Shown here: one piece after another, positions 37,301 through 44,214 of the stretch
Numbering within the stretch: position 1 is the stretch's first letter
Layout of the letters: each line of letters starts with the position of its first letter
NCBI GenBank assembly: GCA_964409245.1
Contig: CAYPCQ010000024.1
Coordinates: forward strand, 18,045 to 82,044
Direction: 5' to 3'
DNA: 64,000 bases
Origin: CAIMWS01 sp964409245
Lineage (GTDB): Bacteria; Verrucomicrobiota; Verrucomicrobiia; Limisphaerales; UBA1319
Position numbers and translations under genes: made by a program
Notes under the pieces: model-generated
Told to the model about the DNA's origin: nothing
Database searches by the model: none
What the model saw: only the letters and a program-made list of their open reading frames with translations

Positions 37301-38243
37301 GCGTGGCGATCATGGCCGCGTCCCCCTGCCCGGTGTCGTCGTCGCTCTGGACCAGGCGGGTGGGATCATGGGGGCCATAGAGGCTCACCCGGTTGTCCAG
37401 GAGCGTCCCCGGCCAGGTCTCGATCACATAGGCGTTGGTGTCGTTGGCATTAAAGGTGTGCCAGACCAGGCCGCCGGGCTGGCTGACCTCCGCCAGCAGC
37501 GGCGGGTCATCGAGCACCAGGCGGTTGGTGCCGCCTTCCTGGATCGTCACCGTGCGCAGCATGGGGTCCGACTCCGCGCCGGCTTGATCCCGGACCTTGA
37601 AAAAGAGGCTCTTCACCCCGTTGCCCACGGCCAGCCGGAACAGCGGCTGCCCGCTGTATTTATACCAGACCGCCCGGGTGAAATTGGAGGCCTCGCTCGC
37701 CTGGTATTCGATGGGATCCCCCAGGCACTGGTTGTTCAGCACCACCAGGCGCCCGTTGTTGAAGGCCCCGCCGTTGTTGATCCGCAGGGAGGCCACCGCC
37801 GGCCGGCCGCCGCCGGTGAGGGAAACCTGGCAGGCGCCGGCGCTGTCCGGCGCGGCCGCCCACACCTTGAGGTAGTAAGTCCCCGGCGCCAGGCCCACCG
37901 CCAGGCGCGCCATTTTGTTCAGGCCGCTGTCGTCGTCCCCGGCCAGTTTCTGGCTGGCATCGCCCGGCCCGTAAAGGGCCAGGCGATTATCCCGCAGGGT
38001 GCCGGGCCGGGTGTCGATCACGTAATTGCCGGAGTTGGTGGCCTGGAATTGGAACCATTCGGCGCCCCCGGCGGGGATGTTCGCGGTGACGCTCCCGCCA
38101 TTGGGAACCAGCGGGCGGTAAACCGGGGCGCCCGCGCCGGTGATGGCGCCCGCCGCCGCCCGCGCGCTGCCGCCCGGCCCGCTGCCCGTCCATGCCCACG
38201 CCAAGGCTGCCAGCCAGAGGCCGCTGCTGATCCATGGTTTCAT
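34326..38243 (-). CDS. Secreted 13-module protein (alternating PPC-like and Ig/bacterial chitobiase-type modules)
   Basis: The start at 38243 (GCAGG upstream, then MKPWISSGLWLAALAWAW as signal) gives 1305 residues; the open frame continues upstream but would cover the divergent thioredoxin gene. The body is a strict alternation of seven PPC-like modules (marked WYxF, ETRxGTL, LxLYGPNN and GTYYLKV) and six modules with FALNxG, VVLNNxC, ASESxxFxGAxWQPY and KTVYFKVR. Each pair spans about 180 residues. PPC domains are C-terminal export or anchoring domains of secreted peptidases; here they make up the whole array with no catalytic domain. It is probably a surface adhesin or structural filament. 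Confidence 0.85.
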   Translation of the reverse strand: MKPWISSGLWLAALAWAWTGSGPGGSARAAAGAITGAGAPVYRPLVPNGGSVTANIPAGGAEWFQFQATNSGNYVIDTRPGTLRDNRLALYGPGDASQKLAGDDDSGLNKMARLAVGLAPGTYYLKVWAAAPDSAGACQVSLTGGGRPAVASLRINNGGAFNNGRLVVLNNQCLGDPIEYQASEASNFTRAVWYKYSGQPLFRLAVGNGVKSLFFKVRDQAGAESDPMLRTVTIQEGGTNRLVLDDPPLLAEVSQPGGLVWHTFNANDTNAYVIETWPGTLLDNRVSLYGPHDPTRLVQSDDDTGQGDAAMIATRLDPGRYYLGVEASIFGETGTYYVQVRRASGPRILSFALNQGQETTSSRTVILNNSCTNNPTYFQASESADFNGLTWQPYSSAPSFLLAPGDGLKTVYFKVRDDQWLESPVVSARIRLAEAAPVDLVLDGLPFEKTIVAGGDAHWYRFVAGTNGAYVLEVQAGTLKDPILELYGPNRQSLMLDQSSGSPARIVRQLEPGEYFAKVYAYSAAAIGSYRIQITAGVTPVVIAFALNNGAASTFSRVVVLNNICWWQPVDYLASESANFAGAVWHPYAVAPVFQLAAGDGPKTVYFKVRNGKGQESATQSSTIQLREVAMPDLLVNGDWADSAISPAGDEDWFRVSAAAPGLWSFETRVGTLAGTYLYLHGPNDSTLLMDQKASRLDVSLSAGVYYLKVVALTPGTVGSYSLRAVNQGPEVLAFQINGGQATADSRTVILNNTCSLSPSQYQASESVTFGGAAWQPYSTTPGFVLSSGNGAKTVYFKVQDLAGRESKPANASINLQELKILALTVNGSFSAASIQVPAEEDWYSFAITAAGVYTVETRAGTLADTCLELRGPGDRNVILAADDNGGDGLAALLQTSLAAGTYYARVTAKAGQTGGYGIRVKPGAWTPEIADLRINSGAGATTSQGVAITTACYGKPVEYLVSETSTFAGASWQPYATNVAFRLARTEGAKYVYFKVRNAFRLESPARSASINLRLAIAALNINAAPLAGQIDPVGDVDWYSIPVAAAGAYTLKATPGTLGGSTLRLYGPNNRTSLLAASPSPLATNLNPGTYYLAVEPLAFTNTGAYSAQAMSAPPQVLSFALNSGAYLTPFPVVYLNNACTNLAAWCLASESPDFAGANWQAYASAPIFNLSADLGAKKVFFKVKDAAGQESPVVSDTILLADPPQSITVNGGALYNEIDPARDEDWYYFDVQFAGIHNLEFLAGGTLPGGLISLYGPNNFLKPVVEKTPNKITWMLATGRYYFKVEPTAAGLTGSYMVWVYK

Positions 38244-38381
38244 AACCTGCTTTCGGAAAGATGCTTCATGCTCGATCTGCCTGTTCCTCCTCCACGATAC
38301 CCCAATGGCGTCCTCCGTCACGCCGATTTTTCCGCCCCTCAAATTGCTTGCTGCGGGCGGTTTCGGCCGTAATTTAAGGGG

Positions 38382-39500
38382 ATGAAACAACTCCTTTGCC
38401 TCCTGCTTGCCGCCTGGGCGGCGGCGGCCTCGTGGTGCGCCGCGGAATCGCTGCCACCCGTTTTGCCCTTGGGCGCAGCCCTGCCAGCCTTCAAGCTGCC
38501 CGGAGTGGATGGCCGCACTTACAGCGAGGGCGATTTCGCCCAGGCCAAAATCCTGGCCGTCATCTTCTCCTGCAACCATTGCCCGACCGCCCAATATTAT
38601 GAAGCCCGGATCCAGGATTTGGTGAGGGATTATGCGGGCCGGGGCGTGGCCGTGGTGGTCATCTCCCCCAACGATCCCCAATCGGTGCGCCTGGACGAGC
38701 TCGGCTGGGCCGACCTGGGCGATTCCTTCGCGGAGATGAAGCTGCGCGCCAGGGACCGGCAATACAATTTCCCTTACCTCTACGACGGCGGCACCGAGGT
38801 GGCATCCCGGGCCTTTGGGCCGGTGGCCACGCCCCATGCCTTCGTGTTCGACGCCGCCCGCAAGCTGCGCTATGTGGGCGCCATCGACGACTCCGAGCGG
38901 ATCGCCCAGGTGAAGACCCACCATGTCCGGAACGCCCTGGAGGCCCTGCTGGCCGGCCAGGAGCCGCCCGTGGCCAAAACCAAGGTGGTGGGTTGCTCCA
39001 TCAAGTGGGCGGGCAAGGGTGAGCTGGTCAAGGCCTACCTGGAAAAGCTGGCCCAGGAGCCGGTGACGGTGTCCCCGATCGACGCCGCCGGGCTGAAAAA
39101 CCTGCGCAAAAACGATTCGGGCAAGTTCCGGCTGGTGAATTTTTGGGCCACCTGGTGCGGGCCGTGCGTGTCGGAATTCCCGGAGCTGGTGACCATCAAC
39201 CGCATGTACCGCCACCGCGACTTCGAATTGGTGACGGTGGCGATGAACCGGCCGGAGGAGGAACCCGCGGTGTTGGAATTCCTGAAAAAGAGACAGGCTT
39301 CGGGCCGGAATTACCAGTTCGCTTCCTCCCAGCGGGATCCGCTGATCAACGCCTTCGATCCTGCCTGGGAAGGGGCCGTGCCCTACACGGTGCTGATCGC
39401 CCCGGATGGAAAGATCGTTTGCCGGGAAGTGGGCCAGGTGGATGCCTGGGCGCTCAAAAAGGCCATTGTCAAAGCGATGAACGAGCGGAAGCCGTGGTAG
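38382..39500 (+). CDS. Exported double thioredoxin-fold protein
   Basis: The 372-residue protein has a signal peptide (CLLLAAWAAAASWCAAES). Domain one (about 30-200) is AhpC/TSA-redoxin-like with CNHC at 64-67 and the cis-Pro block VATPHAFVF. Domain two (about 215-372) is TlpA-like with WCGPC (Cys259, Cys262) and AVPYTVLIAPDG. Both carry redox-active cysteine pairs, so it should act in periplasmic thiol-disulfide exchange, possibly for cytochrome c maturation or peroxide removal. GGGG lies directly before the ATG. It diverges from the modular protein gene. Confidence 0.9.
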   Translation: MKQLLCLLLAAWAAAASWCAAESLPPVLPLGAALPAFKLPGVDGRTYSEGDFAQAKILAVIFSCNHCPTAQYYEARIQDLVRDYAGRGVAVVVISPNDPQSVRLDELGWADLGDSFAEMKLRARDRQYNFPYLYDGGTEVASRAFGPVATPHAFVFDAARKLRYVGAIDDSERIAQVKTHHVRNALEALLAGQEPPVAKTKVVGCSIKWAGKGELVKAYLEKLAQEPVTVSPIDAAGLKNLRKNDSGKFRLVNFWATWCGPCVSEFPELVTINRMYRHRDFELVTVAMNRPEEEPAVLEFLKKRQASGRNYQFASSQRDPLINAFDPAWEGAVPYTVLIAPDGKIVCREVGQVDAWALKKAIVKAMNERKPW

Positions 39501-39519
39501 GAGGGTGGGCGGATTTGAT

Positions 39520-39556
39520 TCATCTGAATGGAGTTTGACTGAATTCATTCAGATGA
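39520..39556. promoter_or_regulatory. Inverted-repeat operator in the AAA/DUF234 promoter
   Basis: TCATCTGAATG (39520-39530) and CATTCAGATGA (39546-39556) are perfect 11-bp inverted repeats around TTGACT (39535-39540), a 5-of-6 -35 box. TAGGAT (39559-39564) lies 18 bases further, 8 bases before the ATG. The repeat could be a repressor site or the hairpin end of the thioredoxin message. Confidence 0.45.
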
Positions 39557-39572
39557 TTTAGGATGCGGCCCC

Positions 39573-40970
39573 ATGAGCTGGAAATTCATTGGCCGGCGGC
39601 GCGAGCTGGCCGCGCTGGAGGCGCAATACCGCGCGCCGGAGTCCAACTTCATCCCGGTGTATGGCCGGCGCCGGGTTGGCAAGAGCGAGCTGATCCTGCA
39701 TTTCCTGCAGGAGCGCCCCGGCCTCTATTTTGTGGGGAAGCAGGCGCCGGCGGGCTTCCAGATCACGGAGTTCCTCCGCACGGCGGCCAAGGCGCTCCAG
39801 GAGCCCCTCCTGGCCAGGGCGGGATTCACCGACTGGCGGCCGGCGCTCTCGGAGGTGGCCGCGCGCTGGCGCGGGCCGGAAAAGTTGATCCTGGTCCTGG
39901 ACGAGTTCCAATGGATGGTGGCGGAGGACCGCAGCCTGCCTTCGGTGGTCCAGGAGTTGTGGGACCGGGAGTGGCAGCATTCGGGGAAGCTGATGCTGAT
40001 CCTGGCGGGATCGTACGTTGGCTTCATGGAGCGGGAGGTGCTGGGCAGCCAGCAGCCGCTGGGGGGGCGGCGCACCGCCCAGATCCTCCTGGAGCCATTC
40101 AAGTTCCGGGAGGCGGCCCAATTCCATCCCCACCTGGCGCTGGAGGACCAGGCGCGAGCCTACTTCATCACGGGGGGCATCCCGCTCTACCTGCTGGCGT
40201 TCAGGCAGGAAAAGTCGATCGAGCAAAACATCTGCGCCACACTGCTGGACGAGTTCTCGCCGCTGTCGCACGAGCCGGAATTCCTCCTGCGCGAGGAGCT
40301 GCAGGGCCTGGAACGGTTCCAGGCGGTGCTGGATATACTGGCCACCGGCCGGAAACCGCTCCACGAGATCGCCAAAGCCATGGGGGCGGATTCCCGGTCG
40401 ATCAGCTACCAGCTCCAGACGCTCACCGCCCTGGGCTATGCGGAGCGGGTGCTGCCGCTCACCGCCCAGGCAGCCCCCGCCCGCCATGTGCGCTACGGCC
40501 TCGGGGATGCCTTCCTGCGGTTTTGGTACCGGTTTGTGTTCCCCAATCAAAGCCTCATCCGCGCGAACCCCGTGGCCGCTTACAAGGATCTCATCGCCGG
40601 GGAATTGGAAGCTTACTTCGGGCAATGTTTTGAGCGGCTTTGCCGGGAGGCCCTGGGCCGGATTTACCGGCAGGACCAGGTGCGGTCCGCTTTCCGCATC
40701 GGGGAGTATTGGGATCCGCGCGTGCAGATCGACGTGGTGGGCCTGCGCGAGGACCACTGGATCGACCTGGGGGAATGCAAGTGGGGTGGGGTGCCGTCGG
40801 CTCCGGAGCTGGTGGCGGAACTGGAAAATCGGGTGCGGCTTTACCCCAATCCCGACCAGGCCACGCTGGGCCGCCTGATTTTCACCCGCCGGCCCCTTAA
40901 AGCCGCCGCCCGGCAAGCCGCTGCCCGCTGGTTCTCGCTGGAGGATTTATATGGGCTGGAGGCCGATTGA
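39573..40970 (+). CDS. AAA+ ATPase with DUF234 nuclease-fold C-terminus
   Basis: The 465-residue protein starts FIGRRRELAALEAQY, with the Walker A motif GRRRVGKS (31-38) and Walker B LILVLDEFQW (Asp110, Glu111). A winged-helix region (residues 265-295, LDILATGRKPLHEIAKAM) precedes the DUF234 domain (about 340-460), whose RVQIDVVGL and LGECKWGG blocks give the PD-(D/E)XK residues Asp, Glu and Lys. Such ATPases are widespread in archaea and patchy in bacteria, often near mobile DNA, and their function is unknown. It is preceded by an operator-like inverted repeat. Confidence 0.88.
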   Translation: MSWKFIGRRRELAALEAQYRAPESNFIPVYGRRRVGKSELILHFLQERPGLYFVGKQAPAGFQITEFLRTAAKALQEPLLARAGFTDWRPALSEVAARWRGPEKLILVLDEFQWMVAEDRSLPSVVQELWDREWQHSGKLMLILAGSYVGFMEREVLGSQQPLGGRRTAQILLEPFKFREAAQFHPHLALEDQARAYFITGGIPLYLLAFRQEKSIEQNICATLLDEFSPLSHEPEFLLREELQGLERFQAVLDILATGRKPLHEIAKAMGADSRSISYQLQTLTALGYAERVLPLTAQAAPARHVRYGLGDAFLRFWYRFVFPNQSLIRANPVAAYKDLIAGELEAYFGQCFERLCREALGRIYRQDQVRSAFRIGEYWDPRVQIDVVGLREDHWIDLGECKWGGVPSAPELVAELENRVRLYPNPDQATLGRLIFTRRPLKAAARQAAARWFSLEDLYGLEAD

Positions 40971-41122
40971 ACACCCCACGCAAGCTCCGCCGCAAAAGGA
41001 GCCGGGGCCCGGGCGGATTGGCTATTGGCCGAAGGCGCTGAAGAAGCCAAAAAGAGCCCGCGCAGCAAAAGCGATTTTTGGCGGGCGGACCCAACAATCC
41101 CAAGGGGGTTGCGCCCAAATCA

Positions 41123-41150
41123 GAGGTCCGAGGTCAGAAGTCCGAAGTCA
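41123..41150. repeat. Degenerate 14-base tandem pair
   Basis: GAGGTCCGAGGTCA is followed directly by GAAGTCCGAAGTCA, differing at two positions. Each unit is itself two 7-base halves. Confidence 0.6.
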
Positions 41151-41170
41151 GGCCGCAAAGCGGAAGGCAA

Positions 41171-41200
41171 CCGATTCCCTTGGTTCCGATTCCCTTGGTT
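41171..41200. repeat. Perfect 15-base tandem pair
   Basis: CCGATTCCCTTGGTT occurs twice in direct succession. Confidence 0.75.
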
Positions 41201-41481
41201 CGCGGAGCGAACTTTGATGGTCGCTGTGGGTTTTAATCCAAGGTTTGGAGCCGGTCCAGCGCCCAGCGCCGCGGAGCGGAGGGTGGAGAGCATGGAGTAG
41301 AAAAGGCTGTTGGCCGAATGGAAGCAGATGGATTTGCCCGGGCGCCAGATCCGCCTGCCAACGAACGGTAATGGTAAAAAATGGTATAAATTCTTTTCCT
41401 TAAGTCATTTATGATGCGAGGCACCTGCCGTAAGTTCGTTGGCCCCATGCCGCCACTTTTTAGGGGCTCTGGTTCTTCTGA

Positions 41482-41568
41482 CGTCGGCGGCTACCCGCGT
41501 TGGGCTGGCGATCAATTCCGTGGCAGGCGTAAACCAAACGCTGGCAGCCGCCGAGGTCACGAGGCGGA
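41482..41568. repeat. Long direct repeat, copy A
   Basis: The 87 bases match 41670-41756 at 86 positions (one C/A change). The segment from 41531 to 41671 is also about 80% like 50306-50447. Confidence 0.85.
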
Positions 41569-41669
41569 CCTGGCGCTGGCGAATTCCAATTCAGGCTCAA
41601 TTTACCCAAGACCCGGCACCCGGAATTTCCGCAGCATAGGCATACGCACGGTCCAGATCCGCCTCCTCC

Positions 41670-41756
41670 CGTCGGCGGCTACCCGCGTTGGGCTGGCGAT
41701 CAATTCCGTGGCAGGCGTAAACCAAACGCTGGCAGCCGCCGAGGTAACGAGGCGGA
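41670..41756. repeat. Long direct repeat, copy B
   Basis: Second copy of the 87-base repeat, 188 bases after copy A. The spacer between the copies carries a 26-base segment (41641-41666) that is found unchanged at 50419-50444. Confidence 0.85.
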
Positions 41757-41947
41757 TCGGTCGCTGGCGAATTATGCCGGATGAGTCCCAACTGAGTCCC
41801 AACCGGCTCGGGAATGCGTGCCGAAGGCCAGCGCTTTGCGGAAAAATCTGCGGGGCAGTCCCTTCCATCCCGGCTGCGTTTACACGGCTTAACTTCCGCA
41901 AAAAAATCCTGCTGCATGCTTCAGGCGTCCTCCTTATGCTTGGCGCC

Positions 41948-42673
41948 ATGAACTTGAAAACTGTTTGCACCGGCCTTTTCCTGGCCTGCACGCTGGCGCT
42001 GCGGGCCGGCCCGGCCCCGGCGGACACCGCGGAAGCCATCCCCGCCTTCGGCCCGAACGCCCGGGTCTTGTTCCAGGGGGATTCGATCACCGATGGCAAC
42101 CGCGGGCGCGGCGCGGACCCGAACCACATCCTGGGCCACGGGTATGTGTTCATCATCGGCGCGAAGTATGGCGCCGATTTTGCCCAGGCGAACCTGGTGT
42201 TCATCAACCGCGGCATCAGCGGGAACACCGTGCTGGACCTGGAGCGGCGCTGGCCGGCGGACACGCTGGACCTCCAGCCGGACTTGCTCAGCGTGCTCAT
42301 CGGCGTGAACGACCTCGGCCGCAATGTGTCCCCCGCCATGTTTGAGCGGACTTACGACCAATTGCTCACGGGCGCCAGGACGGCGAACCCCAAGCTCAAG
42401 CTGGTGCTCTGCGAGCCCTTCACCCTGCCCACGGGCGGGAAAAAGGAAAACTACGAGCCGTGGCGGGAAGCCATGCGCCAGCGGCAGCAGGCCGTGGAGC
42501 GGCTCGCCCGGAAACACCAGGCCGCCCTGGTGCGCTTCCAGAAGGTGTTTGATGACGCCTGCCAGCGCGCCCCGGCGGAGCGCTGGATCTGGGATGGCGT
42601 GCACCCGACCTACGCCGGCCACCAATTGATGGCCGATGAATGGGTGCGCACCGTCCGCGAATTCTTCAAATAG
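41948..42673 (+). CDS. Exported SGNH/GDSL-family hydrolase (probable carbohydrate esterase)
   Basis: The start at 41948 opens with a signal peptide (LKTVCTGLFLACTLALRAG); an ATG 12 bases upstream is also possible. TATGCT (41935-41940) lies 7 bases before the chosen ATG. The 241-residue enzyme has all SGNH blocks: GDSITDGN with Ser46, NRGISGNT with Gly, GVNDLGRN with Asn, and DGVHPTYAGH with the Asp-His pair. Such proteins deacetylate or de-esterify plant or bacterial polysaccharides and lipids. It is followed by a strong hairpin and sits in repeat-rich DNA. Confidence 0.9.
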   Translation: MNLKTVCTGLFLACTLALRAGPAPADTAEAIPAFGPNARVLFQGDSITDGNRGRGADPNHILGHGYVFIIGAKYGADFAQANLVFINRGISGNTVLDLERRWPADTLDLQPDLLSVLIGVNDLGRNVSPAMFERTYDQLLTGARTANPKLKLVLCEPFTLPTGGKKENYEPWREAMRQRQQAVERLARKHQAALVRFQKVFDDACQRAPAERWIWDGVHPTYAGHQLMADEWVRTVREFFK

Positions 42674-42703
42674 CCCGCAAGGGGTCCATGGATCCCCGCG
42701 GGC
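42673..42703 (+). terminator. Hairpin right after the SGNH hydrolase stop
   Basis: GCCCGC pairs with GCGGGC (42698-42703), and inside GGGG pairs with CCCC around CCATGG. There is no T run after it. Confidence 0.5.
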
Positions 42704-43022
42704 CTGGCTCCGCCGGAAATGTCCCGCAAGCCCTGCGGGACAATTCCGCCTTTGACGTCCGATTCCTGCCTTCGGCCGGCGTCCGGCAGCTTCCGGAATT
42801 ACGCCAGTCCGTAGAAAACCATCCGGCAATTGGCCTTTGAGCATTCCTGCTTTTTGGAACCGGAAGGGGGGATGTTTTGAACCTGGCACCCTCAAAATTG
42901 GGCGTCCTGCGGCCCTCGGCGGGCTTCAAAAACGCGGCCATTGGTGGTTCCCCAAAGTGAGCCTTATTCCCACGAGCATCAGGGCGGTTTGCAACGGGCC
43001 AGGATGGCCCCGCCGCCGTTCT
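42674..43022. other. Gene-free 349-bp spacer with hairpins
   Basis: Contains the hairpin above and a second perfect one, GTCCCGCA-AGCCC-TGCGGGAC (42721-42741). The rest has no coding pattern or recognised signal; its composition resembles the nearby repeats. Confidence 0.5.
42721..42741. repeat. Perfect 8-bp stem hairpin
   Basis: GTCCCGCA and TGCGGGAC flank a 5-base loop, 48 bases after the SGNH hydrolase stop. Confidence 0.6.
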
Positions 43023-43349
43023 TCAAGCCTTGGTGACGCTGTTATTCAGGTCCAGGAATTGCCGCAAGCCCAGCACCGGGATGCGCCAATAACGGCGCTC
43101 CTGGCGGCCCACGTTGACGGCGGGCAGCCGGCCGGCATCGATCAAGTCCAGCACGTGCTGCCGGGTGACGCTCAAGGCTTTGGCCACCTCCAGGACGCTC
43201 AGGGAGATGCGTCCGGGGTGGAAGCCCAGCCAGGCAAGCGTGTCGGTGTTGCCCCCTGGAACTTCGGAAGAAGCGGGATTTTCCGCATTATTTGAGGTGA
43301 TTGCTTCTTTTTTGCTTGCTTGGTTGAACATGGTGATATATTTTTGCAT
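43023..43349 (-). CDS. Excisionase-like helix-turn-helix protein
   Basis: The 108-residue protein has an N-terminal polar stretch and then a MerR/excisionase-type (HTH_17) DNA-binding domain: ISLSVLEVAKALSVTRQHVL, LIDAGRLPAVNVGRQ, YWRIPVLGLRQFL. In this family the domain binds DNA as an Xis or an auxiliary transcription factor. Two ATG codons (43349 and 43331) fit. It is divergently arranged with an XRE-S24 repressor gene, with only 30-50 bases between starts, like the control region of a temperate phage or integrated element, although no integrase was found here. Confidence 0.8.
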   Translation of the reverse strand: MQKYITMFNQASKKEAITSNNAENPASSEVPGGNTDTLAWLGFHPGRISLSVLEVAKALSVTRQHVLDLIDAGRLPAVNVGRQERRYWRIPVLGLRQFLDLNNSVTKA

Positions 43350-43357
43350 AAATATGG

Positions 43358-43365
43358 AACCGGTT
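43358..43365. promoter_or_regulatory. Candidate operator between the divergent HTH and repressor genes
   Basis: AACCGGTT is a perfect 8-bp palindrome in the 30-base gap between the divergent start codons, beside AT-rich TATATTTTTGCATAAATAT. The position suits an autoregulatory operator of the XRE-S24 repressor. Confidence 0.4.
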
Positions 43366-43379
43366 TAAACGCGAGTCAA

Positions 43380-44096
43380 ATGCAAAACGAAGAATTATTA
43401 CAACTTTTTCGCGACCGATTGCGGCGGTTGCGGATTCGGCAAGGGCTGACTCAACAAAGTCTGGCTTCCAAATTGGGAGTGTCGCTCAGTTCGGTGTCCC
43501 ATTGGGAAAGCGATGGCGGCCTGCCGAGTCCGCATAAGTTGAAGAAAATTGCAGAAATTTTACAATGTTCCATCCCGTTTTTGATGGGTGAGGAAGAGGC
43601 GGGGGGGGCGGCGCCGGGCGGAGCAGCCACGGAGGCGAATCCGGAACAAATGGTGGGCTACGTGCTGGCGGATGGGCGGATTGTGCCGTGGCCGAAAGGG
43701 TCGCGCAAAGTGCCGGTGGTATCGTGGGCCACCGCCGGGCTGGCGCACGATTATGGCGATCTGTGCAACCAGCTGGAGGAATTTGTGGACACGGAATGCC
43801 GGGATCCGAACAGCTTCGCGCTGATCATCGAGGGCGACAGCATGGAGCCGCGGTTCCTGGCGGGGGACCGGGTGGTGTTCGCGCCGAACAGCGAGCCGCG
43901 GAACGGGAATTTTGTGGTGGCGCGGCTGAAGGAAAGCCACGGGGTGGTGTTCAAGCGGTTCCGGCGGTCGGGGCCGGAAGGCCAGCGGATCATCCTGGAA
44001 AGCCTGAACCCGAATTACGCGCCGCTGGAATTCCAGGCGGAGTCGTTTGGGTTCATATACCCGGCGGTGGAACTGCACACCGTGCTGCAGAGATGA
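43380..44096 (+). CDS. XRE-family repressor with S24 (LexA/CI-type) self-cleaving domain
   Basis: The start at 43380 begins at the helix-turn-helix domain (LRRLRIRQGLTQQSLASKLG, then VSLSSVSHWES); upstream in-frame ATG codons overlap the divergent gene. The 238-residue protein has the S24 peptidase half with the Ala119-Gly120 cleavage bond in SWATAG, Ser154 in EGDSMEPR and Lys192 in VVFKRF, so RecA-stimulated self-cleavage is plausible. It lies 118 bases upstream of recA. It could be a DNA-damage regulator or a phage-derived repressor; it is not a canonical LexA because its DNA-binding part is XRE, not winged. Confidence 0.88.
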   Translation: MQNEELLQLFRDRLRRLRIRQGLTQQSLASKLGVSLSSVSHWESDGGLPSPHKLKKIAEILQCSIPFLMGEEEAGGAAPGGAATEANPEQMVGYVLADGRIVPWPKGSRKVPVVSWATAGLAHDYGDLCNQLEEFVDTECRDPNSFALIIEGDSMEPRFLAGDRVVFAPNSEPRNGNFVVARLKESHGVVFKRFRRSGPEGQRIILESLNPNYAPLEFQAESFGFIYPAVELHTVLQR

Positions 44097-44121
44097 GCAG
44101 AAAACGTAAAAATCCGTTGGG

Positions 44122-44133
44122 TATAACGTTATA
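44122..44133. promoter_or_regulatory. 12-bp perfect palindrome upstream of recA
   Basis: TATAACGTTATA lies 18 bases before the recA -35 box. It may be an operator for the adjacent repressor or another DNA-damage regulator. Confidence 0.5.
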
Positions 44134-44151
44134 GTGTGCCCGCCAAAGAAA

Positions 44152-44180
44152 TTGACAATCAGCCGTTCCTTGCGTATCAA
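44152..44180 (+). promoter_or_regulatory. Promoter of recA
   Basis: TTGACA (44152-44157), a 17-base spacer and TATCAA (44175-44180, 4 of 6). Transcription would start near 44187, about 28 bases before the ATG. Confidence 0.6.
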
Positions 44181-44214
44181 GGGGCGGGATTCACAGAAAT
44201 GGAATACTCCGTAG

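Larger units (their letters stand above)
40971..41947. other. Gene-free 977-bp repeat-rich region
   Basis: No convincing coding frame. It holds a 14-base degenerate tandem pair (41123-41150), a 15-base perfect tandem pair (41171-41200), and two long direct repeats (41482-41568 and 41670-41756) that belong to a family with a third member at 50306-50447. It looks like a site where short repetitive elements accumulated. Confidence 0.6.

Noticed and set aside
34326..38243. Repeated segments as a CRISPR array
   Set aside because: The repeats are long, diverged and in frame, encoding protein modules.
38244..39548. A 435-codon N-terminal extension of the modular protein
   Set aside because: It would cover the divergent thioredoxin gene; the ATG at 38243 gives a proper signal peptide and has a ribosome binding site.
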